A stretch of 14,411 nt of DNA. Origin: Bacillota bacterium (GTDB lineage Bacteria > Bacillota > Clostridia > Acetivibrionales > DTU013). The stretch is taken from NCBI GenBank assembly GCA_023415815.1, contig JAEZJL010000456.1, positions 1-14,411 of the forward strand, given 5' to 3'. The position numbers and the translations under genes are program-made. Positions within the stretch are counted from its first letter, which is position 1. Each line of letters begins with the position of its first letter. Positions 14,167 to 14,411 of the stretch are shown here, piece after piece. Under the pieces are notes generated by a model that had not been told where the DNA came from, did not search any database, and saw nothing but the letters and a program-made list of their open reading frames with translations.

Positions 14167-14411
14167 ATGATTCAGCTTACACTGAACGGGACCTGGAAAA
14201 TGAGGAATTGCAATACTTCCGAGTGGATCGAAGGCAGCGTCCCCGGTTCGGTTTTCTGCGATTTAATCAACGCGGGGAAGATAGAGGATCCGTATTACCG
14301 GGACAACGCGTCAGCCGCGTTTGCCCTGACGGAATTTGATTATGAATACGGCCGGAGCTTCGTCGTAGGAGAGGAGCTGCTGTCCTGCGAGAAGATCCTG
14401 CTGTGCTGCGA
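14167..14411 (+). CDS. GH2 beta-mannosidase-like glycosidase, N-terminal part (3' end outside window)
   Basis: The start ATG has GGAGGTG 4 nt upstream. The 81 visible residues show the N-terminal sugar-binding jelly-roll of GH2 beta-mannosidases: LTLNGTWKM, EWIEGSVPGSVFCDLINAGKI, EDPYYRDN, then EFDYEYGRSFVV and KILLCC, matching in order the LxGxW, VPGsv-dLl-g-I, DPfyrdNe and dW-Y-r-F pattern of the family. Such enzymes remove terminal beta-mannose from mannan or glycan oligosaccharides, usually in the cytoplasm; no signal peptide is seen. The catalytic domain is outside the window, so the activity cannot be confirmed, and related GH2 enzymes share this N-terminus. It follows the LacI gene in the same direction with 358 bp between them, including two operator-like sites. 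Confidence 0.82.
   Translation, partial: MIQLTLNGTWKMRNCNTSEWIEGSVPGSVFCDLINAGKIEDPYYRDNASAAFALTEFDYEYGRSFVVGEELLSCEKILLCC

Overview
The window looks like a chromosomal stretch of a Bacillota (Firmicutes) bacterium, probably a member of Clostridia. Supporting signs are strong GGAGG-type ribosome binding sites, TTG starts, an ECF sigma factor joined to an ABC transporter operon, a cell-surface protein with three SLH domains, a LacI-family regulator in front of a glycoside hydrolase family 2 gene, and a GutB-type zinc dehydrogenase. Assignment below phylum is inference.

Left part (1-2835): the 3' end of a urease accessory gene (ureD/ureH type) converges on a two-gene minus-strand unit, made of a small Sm-like protein and a VCBS/FG-GAP-like protein, that ends in an intrinsic terminator. 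A divergent plus-strand gene encodes a sorbitol/xylitol-type zinc dehydrogenase. After its stop codon comes about 170 nt rich in possible RNA pairings, ending in a strong hairpin with a T run.

Scar region (2836-3357): no intact gene. The minus strand carries a broken KilA-N domain gene with an in-frame stop, two frameshifts and an internal deletion, and a perfect 32-bp palindrome lies beside the deletion point.

ABC operon (3358-7833, minus strand): five genes with overlapping ends, in the order ECF sigma factor, six-helix membrane protein, ABC ATPase, ABC permease 1, ABC permease 2. A good ECF-type promoter (TGAAAC, 17 bp, CGAATA) precedes the sigma gene inside a 13-bp inverted repeat, which suggests autoregulation. 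The membrane protein sits where an anti-sigma factor would be expected.

Second scar (7880-8376): a 51-codon open tail resembling the end of a large serine recombinase, followed by a nested hairpin cluster.

Surface protein (8377-12195, minus strand): 1272 residues with a signal peptide, 16 BspA-type leucine-rich repeats, four X2-like modules (two almost identical), a poly-glycine/proline linker, a further region and three SLH domains. The LRR part is visibly more AT-rich than the rest. A near-consensus sigma-A promoter with an inverted repeat over its start point lies upstream.

Right part (12366-14411): a LacI-family regulator with three copies of a 17-bp operator-like sequence upstream and an inverted fourth copy downstream, then a separate 14-bp perfect palindrome, then the start of a GH2 beta-mannosidase-like gene that runs off the window. 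The likely reading is a mannoside-utilisation locus controlled by its own LacI regulator.

I see no CRISPR array, tRNA, rRNA or intact mobile element. The most interesting items are the sigma/membrane protein/ABC operon, the mosaic surface protein, the operator set around the LacI gene and the unexplained structured segment at 2616-2833.
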